64,000 nucleotides of DNA. It comes from Acidimicrobiales bacterium (GTDB lineage: Bacteria > Actinomycetota > Acidimicrobiia > Acidimicrobiales > Poriferisodalaceae). Shown piece by piece: positions 27,035 through 35,909 of this stretch (the first letter of the stretch is position 1; every line of letters begins with the position of its first letter). Below the pieces are notes generated by a model, which ran no database searches, was not told the origin of the DNA, and saw only the letters and a program-made list of their open reading frames with translations. A program made the position numbers and the translations under genes. Location of the stretch: positions 1,175,583 through 1,239,582 of the forward strand of contig JAWKIQ010000002.1 in the NCBI GenBank assembly GCA_041394185.1, written 5' to 3'.

Positions 27035-28633
27035 ATGGCCAACTTCGACGTGATCATCAGGGGCGGGTTTGTTGTCGACGGCACAGGATCGCCCGGCCGC
27101 GATGGCGACGTCGCAATCGATGAGGGGCGGATCTTCGCCATCGACGACCTCACCGGGGCCGCAGCGGCCACCGACATCGACGCCACCGGCAAGGTCGTCG
27201 CCCCAGGTTTCATCGACATCCACACCCACAGCGACATGGCCCACTTCATCGACCCGCGGGCCGAGAGCCAGATCCGCCAGGGCGTCACCACCGAGGCCAT
27301 AGGCCAGTGCGGCATCAGCCTGGCCCCGTGTACACCCGAGAGCCGAACCTCGTTGTTCGCTTCGCTGGGGTCTCGACCTGTTCGGCATTGGCACACCTAT
27401 GGCGAGTTGCTCGCCGAGATGGACGAAGCTCACATAGCGACCAATGTGGTCGGCATGGTCGGCCACGGTGCGCTTCGCCAGGCGGTGATGGGGCCCAACG
27501 AGCCTCGCCCCGCAACCGACGACGAGGTGGCGGACATGGTCAAGCTGCTGGAGCAGTCGCTCGAAGAAGGTGCTTTCGGGTTCACCACCGGGCTCGAGTA
27601 TCACCCCGGCAAGACGGCCACATATGACGAGCTGAGGGCGCTGTGCGCAGCGGTGGCCGACGCCGACGCCCTGTACGCAACCCATTCGCGCAACCGCGAC
27701 AAGCGCTATTTCGTCGGCTTCGGCGAGGCGCTCGATGTGGCCAGAGACACGGGCGCTCGCCTGCAGATCAGCCACATCAACCCCAAGTACGGGCGTCCAG
27801 ATCACACCATGCGCAACACGTTGCAGATGATCGAGTGGACCCGCGAAGAGGGCGTCGATGTGGCGATGGACATGATGCCCACCAACTGGAACCACACCTC
27901 GGCTACGTCGATGCTGCCTGCGTGGTCGTTCGAGTTGACCAACGACGAACTGGTAGAGCTGATGAAGTCGCCCGACGGGCGCCGGAGGTTGCGGAAGAAC
28001 CCGCTGCCGATGTGGCAGCTGGTGGTGCAGGAGCGCTGGGACAAGATCCGGCTGTTGGCCTCGTCTGCCAACAGCGATCTGGTGGGGCGCACCATCGAAG
28101 ACATCACCGCCGTGCGCAACGCGGCCACCGGCTGGGACGCACTGTTCGACCTGATGATCGACGAGGGTCAGCGGGTCAAGGGGCTGATGTTGACCAGCGA
28201 GGCGTTCGACGAGGCCGACAATCGCATGGTGCTCGAGCACCCGCTGTGCTCGATCGAGTCCGACACGATGGCGCTGGCCAACGATGGGCCGCTTGCGGGC
28301 CGCATGATGAGCGTGTTGGGCTACAACTGGGTGCCCAAGTTCCTGGGCCACTATGTGCGCGACGAGGGTTTGTTGAGCCTGGAAGAGGGTGTGCGCCGGT
28401 TGTCGGGTTTGCCCGCGGACCGTTTGGGGCTGGTCGACCGCGGATATCTGCGTTTAGGGGCCACTGCCGATGTGGTCGTGTTCGATCTGGGTGGGCTGCG
28501 AGACAACTCGTCGTTCGAGAATCCCACCGTGTACGCCAGCGGCATCGATCACGTGTTGGTGAACGGGGTGGTCAACTACAGCGGGGGAGTTCGCACCAGC
28601 GAGCGTGGCGGCCGGGTTCTTCGGCGTGTCTGA
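27035..28633 (+). CDS. N-acyl-D-amino-acid deacylase (amidohydrolase family 3)
   Basis: A 532-residue metal-dependent hydrolase, cytoplasmic, predicted to cleave N-acylated D-amino acids. The metal motif is GFIDIHTHSDMAHF (His63, His65, Asp67). Further family motifs are QGVTTEAIGQCG with the conserved Cys, the carboxylated-Lys region GLEYHPGKTATYDEL, THSRNRD and QISHINPKYGRPDH with metal-binding His, and a C-terminal beta-sandwich (RGYLRLGATADVVVFD). ATG 27035 is taken because of the -10 box just upstream. The GNAT gene follows 10 bp later. Confidence 0.83.
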   Translation: MANFDVIIRGGFVVDGTGSPGRDGDVAIDEGRIFAIDDLTGAAAATDIDATGKVVAPGFIDIHTHSDMAHFIDPRAESQIRQGVTTEAIGQCGISLAPCTPESRTSLFASLGSRPVRHWHTYGELLAEMDEAHIATNVVGMVGHGALRQAVMGPNEPRPATDDEVADMVKLLEQSLEEGAFGFTTGLEYHPGKTATYDELRALCAAVADADALYATHSRNRDKRYFVGFGEALDVARDTGARLQISHINPKYGRPDHTMRNTLQMIEWTREEGVDVAMDMMPTNWNHTSATSMLPAWSFELTNDELVELMKSPDGRRRLRKNPLPMWQLVVQERWDKIRLLASSANSDLVGRTIEDITAVRNAATGWDALFDLMIDEGQRVKGLMLTSEAFDEADNRMVLEHPLCSIESDTMALANDGPLAGRMMSVLGYNWVPKFLGHYVRDEGLLSLEEGVRRLSGLPADRLGLVDRGYLRLGATADVVVFDLGGLRDNSSFENPTVYASGIDHVLVNGVVNYSGGVRTSERGGRVLRRV

Positions 28634-28643
28634 GGGAGCGACC

Positions 28644-29333
28644 GTGGCAGTTGTGAACGAGTACGGGCAACCTGTGGGCGAGCGGTTGGGCGATTGGGCG
28701 GCTCCGCAGCATCCACCGGCTATGGCTCTGGCCGGCGCAAGGGTGCGCTTGGTGCCCATGGCCGCCGAACACGCCGATGCTCTGGCCGTGGCGTTTGCCG
28801 GCGCCGCACCGTCGCTGTGGACATACCTTCCGGTCGAGGCCTTGACCCGCGTCGACGACTGGTCGCCCCTGATCGCCGACCTCACCAGTCGCTCCGACTG
28901 GTTGCCTTTCGTCATCGAGGTGGGTGGAGCAGTCCAGGGCATGGCCTCATACCTGCGGATCGACCCTGCCGGTGGTGCCATCGAGATCGGCATGATCGCG
29001 TTCGCCCCAGTGCTTCAACGCACGGCGGCGGCAACCGAATCGATGCTGTTGATGATCGGCCACGCGTTCGACCTCGGCTATCGCCGGGTCGAGTGGAAGT
29101 GTGATGCGCTGAACGAACCATCGCGGCGGGCCGCGTTGCGACTGGGCTTCTCGTACGAAGGGACCTTCCGCAAGGCGACCCACTACAAGGGCCGCAACCG
29201 CGACACCGCCTGGTACTCGATGATCGACACCGAGTGGCCAGAACGGCGCCGGCGGTTGTTGACGTGGCTCGACCCGGCCAACTTCGATGAAGACGGCCGT
29301 CAGATCACGGCGCTGTCCGAACTTGTTGTCTGA
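28644..29333 (+). CDS. GNAT-family N-acetyltransferase (RimJ/RimL type)
   Basis: A 229-residue acetyltransferase. The N-terminal half has LAGARVRLVPMAAEHADALA; the central strand and acetyl-CoA region read GGAIEIGMIAFAPVLQRTAAATES and the conserved RVEWKCDALNEPSRRAALRLG. Ends with HYKGRNRDTAWYSMID, typical of the ribosomal-protein-acetyltransferase-like subgroup. GTG 28644 has GAGGGAG 5 nt upstream. It follows the deacylase closely and is likely in its operon. The acceptor is unknown. Confidence 0.82.
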   Translation: MAVVNEYGQPVGERLGDWAAPQHPPAMALAGARVRLVPMAAEHADALAVAFAGAAPSLWTYLPVEALTRVDDWSPLIADLTSRSDWLPFVIEVGGAVQGMASYLRIDPAGGAIEIGMIAFAPVLQRTAAATESMLLMIGHAFDLGYRRVEWKCDALNEPSRRAALRLGFSYEGTFRKATHYKGRNRDTAWYSMIDTEWPERRRRLLTWLDPANFDEDGRQITALSELVV

Positions 29334-29382
29334 AGTGGGTTGCATCTAACAATCGGCGCCGCCATACTTACGGTCCCACCGA

Positions 29383-29459
<77 letters not shown>

Positions 29460-29473
29460 AGGAAATGCCAGGT

Positions 29474-29500
29474 CAGGCCCGGTCCCTAGGACCGGGCCTG
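29474..29500 (+). terminator. Strong hairpin downstream of tRNA-fMet
   Basis: Perfect 12-bp inverted repeat, arms 29474-29485 (CAGGCCCGGTCC) and 29489-29500, with loop CTA. Probably the terminator for the tRNA transcript; no T-run follows. Confidence 0.6.
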
Positions 29501-29518
29501 CGGCGTTCTGGGGCCGCT

Positions 29519-29536
29519 GTACAACATCCGTACAAC
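29519..29536. repeat. GTACAAC direct repeats at the element junction
   Basis: GTACAAC at 29519-29525 and 29530-29536, 11 bp apart, 60 bp after the tRNA. Their place next to the presumed attachment site suggests integrase or excisionase arm-type sites. The remaining stretch to 29939 has no gene that I can support. Confidence 0.4.
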
Positions 29537-29939
29537 ACGAGCCGCCAACGCCTGTCGGCGTGGGTTCCCGTGGGCGTCCGTAGGTCCTCGTCGGCGCTCG
29601 TGTGTTCGTGTGGGGAATCGTCGAGATCAAGTGACGTCAAGGCAACCGGCTCGACGTTCGTTGGTCACGAGTAGACGAGGGCGTCCGAGTCCTTGCGGCC
29701 GCCTGATGCCCCGACAACGGTCGCGACGTCGACGCCCCCACTGCGTGTTCGGTGGACTGCCTCGGCGACGTTGTCGGGCCGGAGCCCGCCGGCGAGTAGG
29801 GACCCAGTGTCTCGTGACGAGATCGCCGACGAGGCGAATCGAAGCCGCTACCGCCTCCAACGGCATGGTTGGGGAGTTGTGGTCGCTGTCGCGTTTGGTC
29901 GCTGTTGGAGGTGCGACGATGGTGGTGGAGGAGTCCGCG

Positions 29940-30662
29940 ATGACCGATGAGGTCTTGAACACATTGGTGGTGCTTGGTCACCGGTTGTTGCTCGTCGAGG
30001 TCGGCGGTGGGTTCGAGACGCACCTGTGCGAAGCCACGAGTGACTCGGCCGCCCGCGCCGCCCTCGATACTCGCCGGGCACTGCCGGACTCATTGGCGGA
30101 CGCATTGGAACGGGGCGGTGACGACGACCGACTCGATGCCTTGCTGGACCGTCTCCTGGACACGGCGTGGAAGCCGACAACGTTGTGCGGTCGAGCGTGG
30201 GACGAGATGGCCGCCGGCGAGGCGGGTACGTTCCGGCGCTGGCAGGAGATCGAGCTGACGCCGACGTGTCGGTCGTGCCTTCGGGTGGTCGACACCTGGT
30301 TCCCGCGGTCCGGGTCGCTGCCCGGGATCGGCGTGCTCGTCTCGGTGATCGGCGAGAAGGTCGAGGCCTTCGGGTCTGCGTGGGTGACCGGTGTGCCAGG
30401 CGAGTTCCTCGAGGATCTCCGCAAGGCGATTCGCAAGCACCTGCGCCAGAAGGGGTGGCGATCGCAGACCATGGTCGGTAGCGGAGTGCTGCATGTGATG
30501 TCAGCCGACGCGCTGGAGGCGATCGAACCGACCGTGCGGGCGGCCTGGATCGATCAGGCGATTCGGCGGATGGGCGTGGTGGAGCAACCGACCGATGACG
30601 AGGCCATCGTTGATCAACCCCGGTTGGGCGTCGCCTGGCAGACGTGGGTGCTCGATGAGTAG
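29940..30662 (+). CDS. Hypothetical protein, first gene of the element
   Basis: About 240 residues, starting at ATG 29940 with GGAGGAG 6 nt upstream; the frame is open further upstream but with shadow-like composition. The central part has LCGRAWDEM and LTPTCRSCLRVVDTWFP, a Cys-x2-Cys that could bind metal. No membrane segment. No family recognised. It stands alone between the attachment region and the DUF488 gene. Confidence 0.6.
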   Translation: MTDEVLNTLVVLGHRLLLVEVGGGFETHLCEATSDSAARAALDTRRALPDSLADALERGGDDDRLDALLDRLLDTAWKPTTLCGRAWDEMAAGEAGTFRRWQEIELTPTCRSCLRVVDTWFPRSGSLPGIGVLVSVIGEKVEAFGSAWVTGVPGEFLEDLRKAIRKHLRQKGWRSQTMVGSGVLHVMSADALEAIEPTVRAAWIDQAIRRMGVVEQPTDDEAIVDQPRLGVAWQTWVLDE

Positions 30663-30671
30663 CTCGCACAC

Positions 30672-30715
30672 CAACGTCTCGCGCCGATTCGCGTTGGCTT
30701 TCAATTTCTGAAAGT
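30672..30715. promoter_or_regulatory. Two adjacent inverted repeats before the DUF488 gene
   Basis: CCAACG (30672-30677) pairs with CGTTGG (30693-30698), and directly after it CTTTCA (30699-30704) pairs with TGAAAG (30710-30715) around ATTTC. The second is AT-rich against a GC-rich background and lies 12 bp before the ATG. It may be an operator for the HTH of the DUF488 protein, or the first may terminate the upstream gene. Confidence 0.4.
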
Positions 30716-30726
30716 GTGGGTGATGT

Positions 30727-31329
30727 ATGGCAGCACGACCCACCCTTGATCCCCTTCGGGAAGCGGCACAGCGACTGAACGAGGCGGAGATCGAGCGCAA
30801 TCGGCTGATCCGAGCGCTGCGCTCGAAGCGCGAGACGCTCACCGACCTCGCCGAAGCGGCGGATGTGTCCCTCGGGACCGCGCACAAGTTGACGCGACCT
30901 TCGACGATCGTGTCCGTCGGCTACGAGGGCCGCAGCGTTGATGAACTCGTCGACGCTTTGGTCGACGCAGGGGTCTCGGTGCTGGTGGATGTTCGGGAGA
31001 ACGCGATCAGCCGCAAGCGCGGCTTGTCGAAGCGTGCGCTGGCGGAGAAGCTGCAGGCGCGGGGAATCACCTACGTGCATGAGCCGACGCTCGGCAACCC
31101 CCGAGACAACCGTGACGGTTTCCGAGAGCAACGCCCGGACAGCGTCGCCGCCTTCGAAGCCCACCTTGACCGCAACGGGTCAGCGGCGCTCGACCGGGTC
31201 GACGCGATGCTCAGAGATCGAACAGTCGGCCTTCTGTGCTTCGAGGCGGATCCGTGCTCGTGCCATCGCTCGATCGTGGCGCGGTATCTCCTGGACCGGG
31301 ACCCACTGGCGTCGGTTCGACCGGCGTGA
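30727..31329 (+). CDS. DUF488 protein with N-terminal helix-turn-helix
   Basis: A 200-residue protein. The first 60 residues are helical with an HTH-like ETLTDLAEAADVSLGTAHKL. The rest matches DUF488: VSVGYEGRSVDELVDALVDA, DVRENAISRKRGLSKRAL, the HEPTLGNPRDNR segment and the terminal CFEADPCSCHRSIVARYL. DUF488 function is unestablished. The 3' end overlaps the convergent neighbour by 119 bp, so the two genes constrain each other's ends. Confidence 0.75.
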   Translation: MAARPTLDPLREAAQRLNEAEIERNRLIRALRSKRETLTDLAEAADVSLGTAHKLTRPSTIVSVGYEGRSVDELVDALVDAGVSVLVDVRENAISRKRGLSKRALAEKLQARGITYVHEPTLGNPRDNRDGFREQRPDSVAAFEAHLDRNGSAALDRVDAMLRDRTVGLLCFEADPCSCHRSIVARYLLDRDPLASVRPA

Positions 31330-32089
31330 CGTCGCGGGCGATGCCGAGCACAAGGAAGCCCTGCGGTGCCTGGTGCTGGTTGCCCACGTACAGCGCCGGC
31401 AGACGCGCTGGGTCGACCAGGCTGAGCCACTTCTCTTCGATCCGATCGAGGTAGTCGGTCGGGTAACTGCGACGCCAGTTCCGCCACGCCTCGGAGATCT
31501 CCCAGTCGACAATGCTCTGTTCGTGACCGCGGCACGAGGCCGATTGGCAGCGGTACGCAAGCTTGAACGTGAACGGCGATAACTCGAGCTTCGGGGCACC
31601 CTGAGCCAGAAGACTGCCCTGGGCGGCCCGGTTCATCTTCGCCGCGTGGGCGGTGTCGCCGGTGTGGTCCTCGCGGGTGAAGCCGGTGATCTCGCGCGGG
31701 ACGACCAACCCCAGGGACGGGCGCGCCCAACCCTTCGCCGCGACGAGGTCGCACATCCTGTACTGGGGTAACCGGTTGAGCACTTCGGCGCGCCGCTTGC
31801 CCGCAGGCAGCTGGTCGAGCACGGCCGTCGTATCGAGTCGTGGCCGATACGACTCCGGTCGTTGGTCCTTGTCGTGCTTGTCGATCTCGAGCTCGATCAC
31901 CTGGTACTTGGGATGCTCGCCCTGCCAGAACCACTGCCACTGCACCGGGAACAGTCGGATCCAGCGATAGTCGTCGCCGTCGAGGCGAATGCCGGCGACG
32001 CACACCGTCTCGCCGTGTGTGCGTCCGATCTCAGGAGATGCCTTGACGGTGATGAGTACCGTCGCTCGCTCAGCGACCATCGGACTCAT
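31211..32089 (-). CDS. Uncharacterised protein paired with DUF488
   Basis: About 292 residues starting at ATG 32089 (ATG 32080 also possible), inside the 3' end of the integrase gene, hence probably translated from the same message. The N-terminal part (VCVAGIRLDGDDYRWIRLFP, then HPKYQVIELEI and DQRPESYRP) and the motif YRCQSASCRGHEQSIVDWEI look like strongly conserved family blocks; Cys-x4-Cys and His could bind metal. The C-terminal 50 residues are Pro/Thr-rich and encoded opposite the DUF488 end. No established function is known to me. Confidence 0.65.
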   Translation of the reverse strand: MSPMVAERATVLITVKASPEIGRTHGETVCVAGIRLDGDDYRWIRLFPVQWQWFWQGEHPKYQVIELEIDKHDKDQRPESYRPRLDTTAVLDQLPAGKRRAEVLNRLPQYRMCDLVAAKGWARPSLGLVVPREITGFTREDHTGDTAHAAKMNRAAQGSLLAQGAPKLELSPFTFKLAYRCQSASCRGHEQSIVDWEISEAWRNWRRSYPTDYLDRIEEKWLSLVDPARLPALYVGNQHQAPQGFLVLGIARDVTPVEPTPVGPGPGDTAPRSSDGTSTDPPRSTEGRLFDL

Positions 32090-33317
32090 CGTACGATTCG
32101 TCGGGCGACGGGTTGTCGCCTTCGGCATCGCCGCCTGCCAGCGAGGCATGGCCCTGACCAGTTATGGCCTCGTCTGATTGTTCAGGGGCGCTGGTTCCCT
32201 TGAACACGATGTGCGCGATCTGATCTGCGGCGTCCTCCTCCACGGCGGGGATGGCGTGCATGTACACGTCCTGGGTGAAGCTCGTCGTCGCGTGGCCGAG
32301 TCGGTCCGAGATCACCTTGACGTGGACGCCGGCCGCGAGGCCGAGCGTGGCGTGGGTGTGGCGTAGATCATGCAGCCGGATCTTTGGGAGTCCGAGCCGC
32401 TTCACCGTGCGGTCGAAGGTCTGCGAGAAGTAATCGGGATGCACTGGGGCGCCGTCCTCGCGGGCGAACACCAAGCCCTGGTCGTGGTAGCCGTCGCCGA
32501 GCAACTGCTTCTCTTGTCGTTGCGCTGCTCGATGGTTTCGCAGTACTTGGATCGTCTGGTCATCGAGCGCGATCTTGCGTTCACCGCGGAGCGTCTTCGG
32601 GCGCCCAATGACGATCTGGTACTCAACGGTGAGCACGGTCTGTTGCACGTGGAGACGCCGAGCGTTGAAGTCGATGTCGCGCCACCTAACACCAAGAACC
32701 TCTCCGCGTCGCATGCCCGTGGTGGCAGCGAGGATGTAGGCCGCCGCCAGACGGTGGTTGGCGATGCCGGCGAAGAACTGCCGGAGCTGCTCCGGCGTCC
32801 AGGTCTTCATCTCCTCCCGGTCGGCGCGATTGAGCTTGGGTGGGTCGGCGGCATCGGCGACGTTGCGCGGCACCAGGTTCTTGCGCGCGGCGTCCGTGAG
32901 GGCCCGATGGAGGAGCACATGGATGTTGCGGACCGTCTTGGTGGCGAGGCCTTGGGCGACGAGGTCTGCGTAGAACCGATCGAGGCGATCGGCTGACAGC
33001 TGCTGGATCTGCACGTGTCCGAGCGCCGGCACCACATGACGCTCGACGAGCCCTCGGTAGCTGGCGTACGTGCTCACCCGGACAGCCATCTTCTTGGTGG
33101 GTAGCCACCGCTCGAGTAGGAACTCTCCGAGCGTCACCTTCGACGGCTCGGAGAAGACACCCCCGCGGATCGCAGCCATCGTGTCGGTGAGGAACTGCTG
33201 GGCTTCCTTCTTCGTACGAAACGACTTGGTGTGCTGTTTGCGCCCTTCGGCCGTCTCGGTGCGCCAGTACGCGATCCAGACATCGCCTCGACGGTGGATC
33301 GATCCTCGTTGGCTCAT
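32070..33317 (-). CDS. int: Tyrosine-family site-specific integrase
   Basis: A 415-residue recombinase that would insert the element at the tRNA and excise it. An N-terminal arm-binding domain (SIHRRGDVWIAYWRT) and a SAM-like core-binding domain precede the catalytic domain. Active-site residues are visible: Arg203 in TTGMRRGE, Lys near residue 241, His316 and Arg319 in RLHDLRHTHA, His342 in LGHATTS, and nucleophile Tyr352 in VYMHA. The acidic C-terminal tail beyond residue 390 is extra. The start overlaps the excisionase-like gene by 4 bp. Three genes separate it from the attachment site. Confidence 0.9.
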   Translation of the reverse strand: MSQRGSIHRRGDVWIAYWRTETAEGRKQHTKSFRTKKEAQQFLTDTMAAIRGGVFSEPSKVTLGEFLLERWLPTKKMAVRVSTYASYRGLVERHVVPALGHVQIQQLSADRLDRFYADLVAQGLATKTVRNIHVLLHRALTDAARKNLVPRNVADAADPPKLNRADREEMKTWTPEQLRQFFAGIANHRLAAAYILAATTGMRRGEVLGVRWRDIDFNARRLHVQQTVLTVEYQIVIGRPKTLRGERKIALDDQTIQVLRNHRAAQRQEKQLLGDGYHDQGLVFAREDGAPVHPDYFSQTFDRTVKRLGLPKIRLHDLRHTHATLGLAAGVHVKVISDRLGHATTSFTQDVYMHAIPAVEEDAADQIAHIVFKGTSAPEQSDEAITGQGHASLAGGDAEGDNPSPDESYDESDGR

Positions 33318-33655
33318 GGGTGGCCCCCGTTGCGTTCGGGCCGCGGTGCGGCCTGTGTGCGTTGGTGGGCCATCTCGGGCCGAGGCACCAGTCGGAGTGC
33401 CGGCGTTGCCGGCGGCTCGGTGGTGGGGTCGTCATCGTACTGGTCGGTGACCGTCGGGTTCTCGAGGTCATCGTCAGCGTCGAGGAGTCGGCGGAGTGCG
33501 GCGGTGGGGACGCGGATGAGCCGGCCGACGCGGATGACGGGGACGGGGAAGGTGCCGTCCTTGATGGCGCGGTATCCGGTGGTGCGGTCGATGCCGAGCT
33601 CGGCGAAGGCTTCGTCGGCGGTGATGCAGGCGCGTGTGGCGGGGTCGGGGATCAC
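33314..33655 (-). CDS. Excisionase-like helix-turn-helix protein
   Basis: A 113-residue protein with the AlpA/excisionase-type winged HTH: ACITADEAFAELGIDRTTGYRAIKDGTFPVPVIRVGRLIRVPTAALRRLL, seen as separate blocks. The frame extends upstream but with non-coding character; GTG 33655 is chosen because CGGAG lies about 8 nt upstream. It overlaps the integrase gene (ATGA) and is likely the directionality factor for it, as in many actinobacterial elements. The last 40 residues are unstructured. Confidence 0.75.
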   Translation of the reverse strand: MIPDPATRACITADEAFAELGIDRTTGYRAIKDGTFPVPVIRVGRLIRVPTAALRRLLDADDDLENPTVTDQYDDDPTTEPPATPALRLVPRPEMAHQRTQAAPRPERNGGHP

Positions 33656-33740
33656 GGCGTGCTCCGGTTGTCGTCGTGCGGCTCCATGTGAGTGATCGCA
33701 CCCTCGAGCCCCGCTCGGCGTGACACCTGGTTGACGGCCT

Positions 33741-33900
33741 GTGCTGTTGCCGCCCTTCGGGCGGGTGCCGTTGCCCGCCGGTTGGCGGGGTGCCGTGGGG
33801 GTCGCTGGCGTTCGCCGTGTCAAGCCCCTCGTTCCTCGGGGCCGAGCCCTTCGGGTTGACACGGCGCCCGCCGGCGACCCTGCGCCCGGAGGGCGAAGCC
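33741..33900 (+). ncRNA. Structured intergenic element, copy A
   Basis: Hairpins separated by GTGCCGT, then a closed core: outer stem GCCGTGTCAA (33814-33823) pairs with TTGACACGGC (33856-33865), enclosing GCCCCTCGTTCCTCGGGGC and a second small CCC/GGG hairpin. A third hairpin CGCCC-GGA-GGGCG then GAAGCC closes the element at 33900. It lies 50 bp before the small gene at 33951. Related copies lie at 35741-35909 and 36948-37135. Whether it is transcribed with the gene (cis-regulatory RNA) or acts as DNA is unknown. Confidence 0.65.
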
Positions 33901-33950
33901 CCGCCCGCCGCTCGGTCGGGGTCCGCTCAGCGCACCGAAGGGAGGCAGTC

Positions 33951-34259
33951 GTGGCAACGGTCGAAGTGGTCGAGTCGTGCGTCGCTCCGGGTGGACAGCC
34001 TGTGCTGTTCCACGCCCCCACCGAGGGGGTCCCGACGTATGTGGTCGTGGACCGCTGCGGGGTCGAGCACGTGCACACCGGATCGCTCGGTGTGGCGATG
34101 ACGGCTGCCCGTCGGGTGCTGATCGAGCAGGGCGAGGTGTGGGTCCGCGCCTCGGATGACACCTGCGCCCACATCGACCCGAACCGGGTCGCTACCGACA
34201 CCCCGTCGCGTCCGTGGATCCAGACGATCGCGGCGTCTCAGCAAGGAGGAACCCCATGA
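33951..34259 (+). CDS. Small hypothetical protein upstream of parB
   Basis: A 102-residue protein. GTG 33951 has GGGAGG at 33940-33945, and the upstream open frame is the structured element, so it is excluded. The sequence has beta-rich blocks (ATVEVVESC, YVVVDRCGVEHVHTGS) and a helical middle. Coupled to the ParB gene by an ATGA overlap. No family recognised. Confidence 0.65.
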   Translation: MATVEVVESCVAPGGQPVLFHAPTEGVPTYVVVDRCGVEHVHTGSLGVAMTAARRVLIEQGEVWVRASDDTCAHIDPNRVATDTPSRPWIQTIAASQQGGTP

Positions 34260-35626
34260 CCATCACCGACCCCACCGAGACCGTCGCCGACGGCGACCCG
34301 GTCGAGCTCGAACCGGAGTTGTGTTGGCTGAACCTGGCCGACATGGCGCCGCATCCGGACAACCCGCGGCACATCGTCGGTGATCTGACCGAGCTGACCC
34401 GGTCGATCCGCGCGCACGGGATCATCGAACCGCTCGTCGTGCTGCCCGCCGACGACCACGGCGTGTACCTGATCGTTGCCGGCCGTCGCCGCCACGCCGC
34501 TGGTCTGCAAGCCGGGGTGACCGAGGTGCCGGCGGTGGTGCGGCCGATGACGCGGGTGGGGGTGATCGAGGCCGGATTGTCGGAGAACTCGAACCGCAGC
34601 GACCTCACGCTGTCGGAAGAGGTCGCAGCGATCGAACGGTTGATGTCGCTCGAGGGTGGCCTGACCCCGTCGAAGTTGTGCCGACGGATCGGCAGGTCGC
34701 AGTCGTGGGTGCGTGCTCGGATGGCGGTCACGATCCTGCCCGCCCGGTGGCGTGATGCCCTCGACTCGGGCGAGTTGTCGATCGCGGCCGGGGAGGCCGC
34801 GGCGTCGCTCGCTGATCTCGGCCCCGATCATCTCGACGCCGTGTGCGAGCAACTCGCCGGACGCACCTGGCGGGACCCTGCCCGTGTCGTCGCCTCCTAC
34901 CGTGAGACGCAACGCCGTCGCGACAACTACCGCGACACCCTCGACCGTGCCGTCGCCACGCACCCGGTCGTGCACAGCGACGATCACCCGGCACCAGACA
35001 AGGCCCGACGTCTCGGGGAACTGTTCGATCCCGACGGCTGCCGCACCCACACCGCCGAGCCGTGCCACGCGATGGTGGTGAAGGCCACGTCGTGGGGCGA
35101 TGGGGTCGAGGTGTTCGACGTGTGCGTCGACCCTCGCCGCCATGACCCGCAGCGCATCGCCACGGCGAAGAGCGAAAGCGACCTCGCGTCGGACCGAACG
35201 CCGACCCGACCGCCAGCTCAGGACGACTCCCACGCCAAGCGCAAGGCCCGCCTGGCGCGGATGGCGCACGCGACCGAGACGTTCGCCAAGACGCGCGGCG
35301 GGTTCGCTCAGGCCGACCTGACACGGCTCGCGTTGCGGTCGGTGGTGCTGGAAGCCGGACGCGACGCGGTCGTGTTCGCAGCGACGATCCTCGGCCACGA
35401 CCAGCCCCGCGACGCCACCGCAACTGACCTGCTCGACGGTGCTGACACGGTCGCTGCGTTGACACGGGTCGCCGGGGCGATCGCGCTCGGCCTGGCCGAG
35501 AACCGCATGTACTGGTCAGCGTCGAGCAGCCAGTGCCGTGACTACCTCGACGCGTTGATCACTACCGGCTGGACACCCGACGAGTGGACAGCCGTCACCC
35601 TCACGGACCGGCCCGACCGGGACTGA
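34256..35626 (+). CDS. ParB/RepB/Spo0J-like nuclease-domain protein
   Basis: A 456-residue protein starting at ATG 34256 behind AAGGAGG. The ParB N-terminal domain is clear: LADMAPHPDNPRHIVGDLTEL, IRAHGIIEPLVVLP and IVAGRRRHAAGLQAG (the GERR-type CTP/DNA box), then an HTH region (LTLSEEVAAIERLM, LTPSKLCRRIGRSQSWVRARM). The C-terminal 250 residues are not ParB-like and include a His/Cys region (GCRTHTAEPCHAMVV). No parA is beside it, so a partition role is uncertain; it could be a regulator of the element. A strong hairpin follows. Confidence 0.82.
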   Translation: MTITDPTETVADGDPVELEPELCWLNLADMAPHPDNPRHIVGDLTELTRSIRAHGIIEPLVVLPADDHGVYLIVAGRRRHAAGLQAGVTEVPAVVRPMTRVGVIEAGLSENSNRSDLTLSEEVAAIERLMSLEGGLTPSKLCRRIGRSQSWVRARMAVTILPARWRDALDSGELSIAAGEAAASLADLGPDHLDAVCEQLAGRTWRDPARVVASYRETQRRRDNYRDTLDRAVATHPVVHSDDHPAPDKARRLGELFDPDGCRTHTAEPCHAMVVKATSWGDGVEVFDVCVDPRRHDPQRIATAKSESDLASDRTPTRPPAQDDSHAKRKARLARMAHATETFAKTRGGFAQADLTRLALRSVVLEAGRDAVVFAATILGHDQPRDATATDLLDGADTVAALTRVAGAIALGLAENRMYWSASSSQCRDYLDALITTGWTPDEWTAVTLTDRPDRD

Positions 35627-35640
35627 CACGTCTGCGACCG

Positions 35641-35670
35641 GTCTGCCCGCCACCTGGTCGGCGGGCAGAC
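35641..35670 (+). terminator. Terminator hairpin after the ParB gene
   Basis: Perfect 11-bp inverted repeat, arms GTCTGCCCGCC (35641-35651) and 35660-35670, with an 8-nt loop, 14 bp after the stop codon. Confidence 0.65.
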
Positions 35671-35690
35671 CGGACCAGGTTCTTGCCGCT

Positions 35691-35720
35691 CGGGAGTGTT
35701 CTCGGGAGCAACTCCGGGAC
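35691..35720 (+). repeat. 12-bp-period CGGGA(G/C) iterons, set 1
   Basis: CGGGAG at 35691 and 35703 and CGGGAC at 35715: three units at an exact 12-bp period, between the ParB terminator and structured copy B. Same unit and period as the sets at 40603-40632, 51261-51302 and 53620-53661. Confidence 0.75.
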
Positions 35721-35740
35721 GTTGATGTGCTGGGCGGCCC

Positions 35741-35909
35741 GCCGGCGGGGTGCCGTGACCACCGCTCGGGTGGGTGCCGTTGCCGGCCCTTCGGGCCGGG
35801 TGCCGTGTTGGGCCACCACGCCGTCGGCGTCAAGCCCCTCGTTCCTCGGGGCCAAGCCTGACGGTTGACGCCGCCGTCGCCGGCGGCCCAGCGCCCGGAG
35901 GGCGAAGCC
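35741..35909 (+). ncRNA. Structured intergenic element, copy B
   Basis: Same layout as copy A: GTGCCGT-separated hairpins, core with outer stem GGCGTCAA (35826-35833) and TTGACGCC (35865-35872), the identical inner hairpin GCCCCTCGTTCCTCGGGGC, and the terminal CGCCCGGAGGGCGAAGCC block. In the outer stem a T-A pair of copies A and C is C-G here and a C-G pair is G-C, so pairing is kept while sequence changes. Located 104 bp before the gene at 36014. The 387-bp gap it sits in otherwise holds the terminator and iterons listed. Confidence 0.65.

Noticed and set aside
29610..29939. Upstream extension of the first element gene
   Set aside because: The frame is open but Arg-rich and patternless, and GGAGGAG supports ATG 29940.
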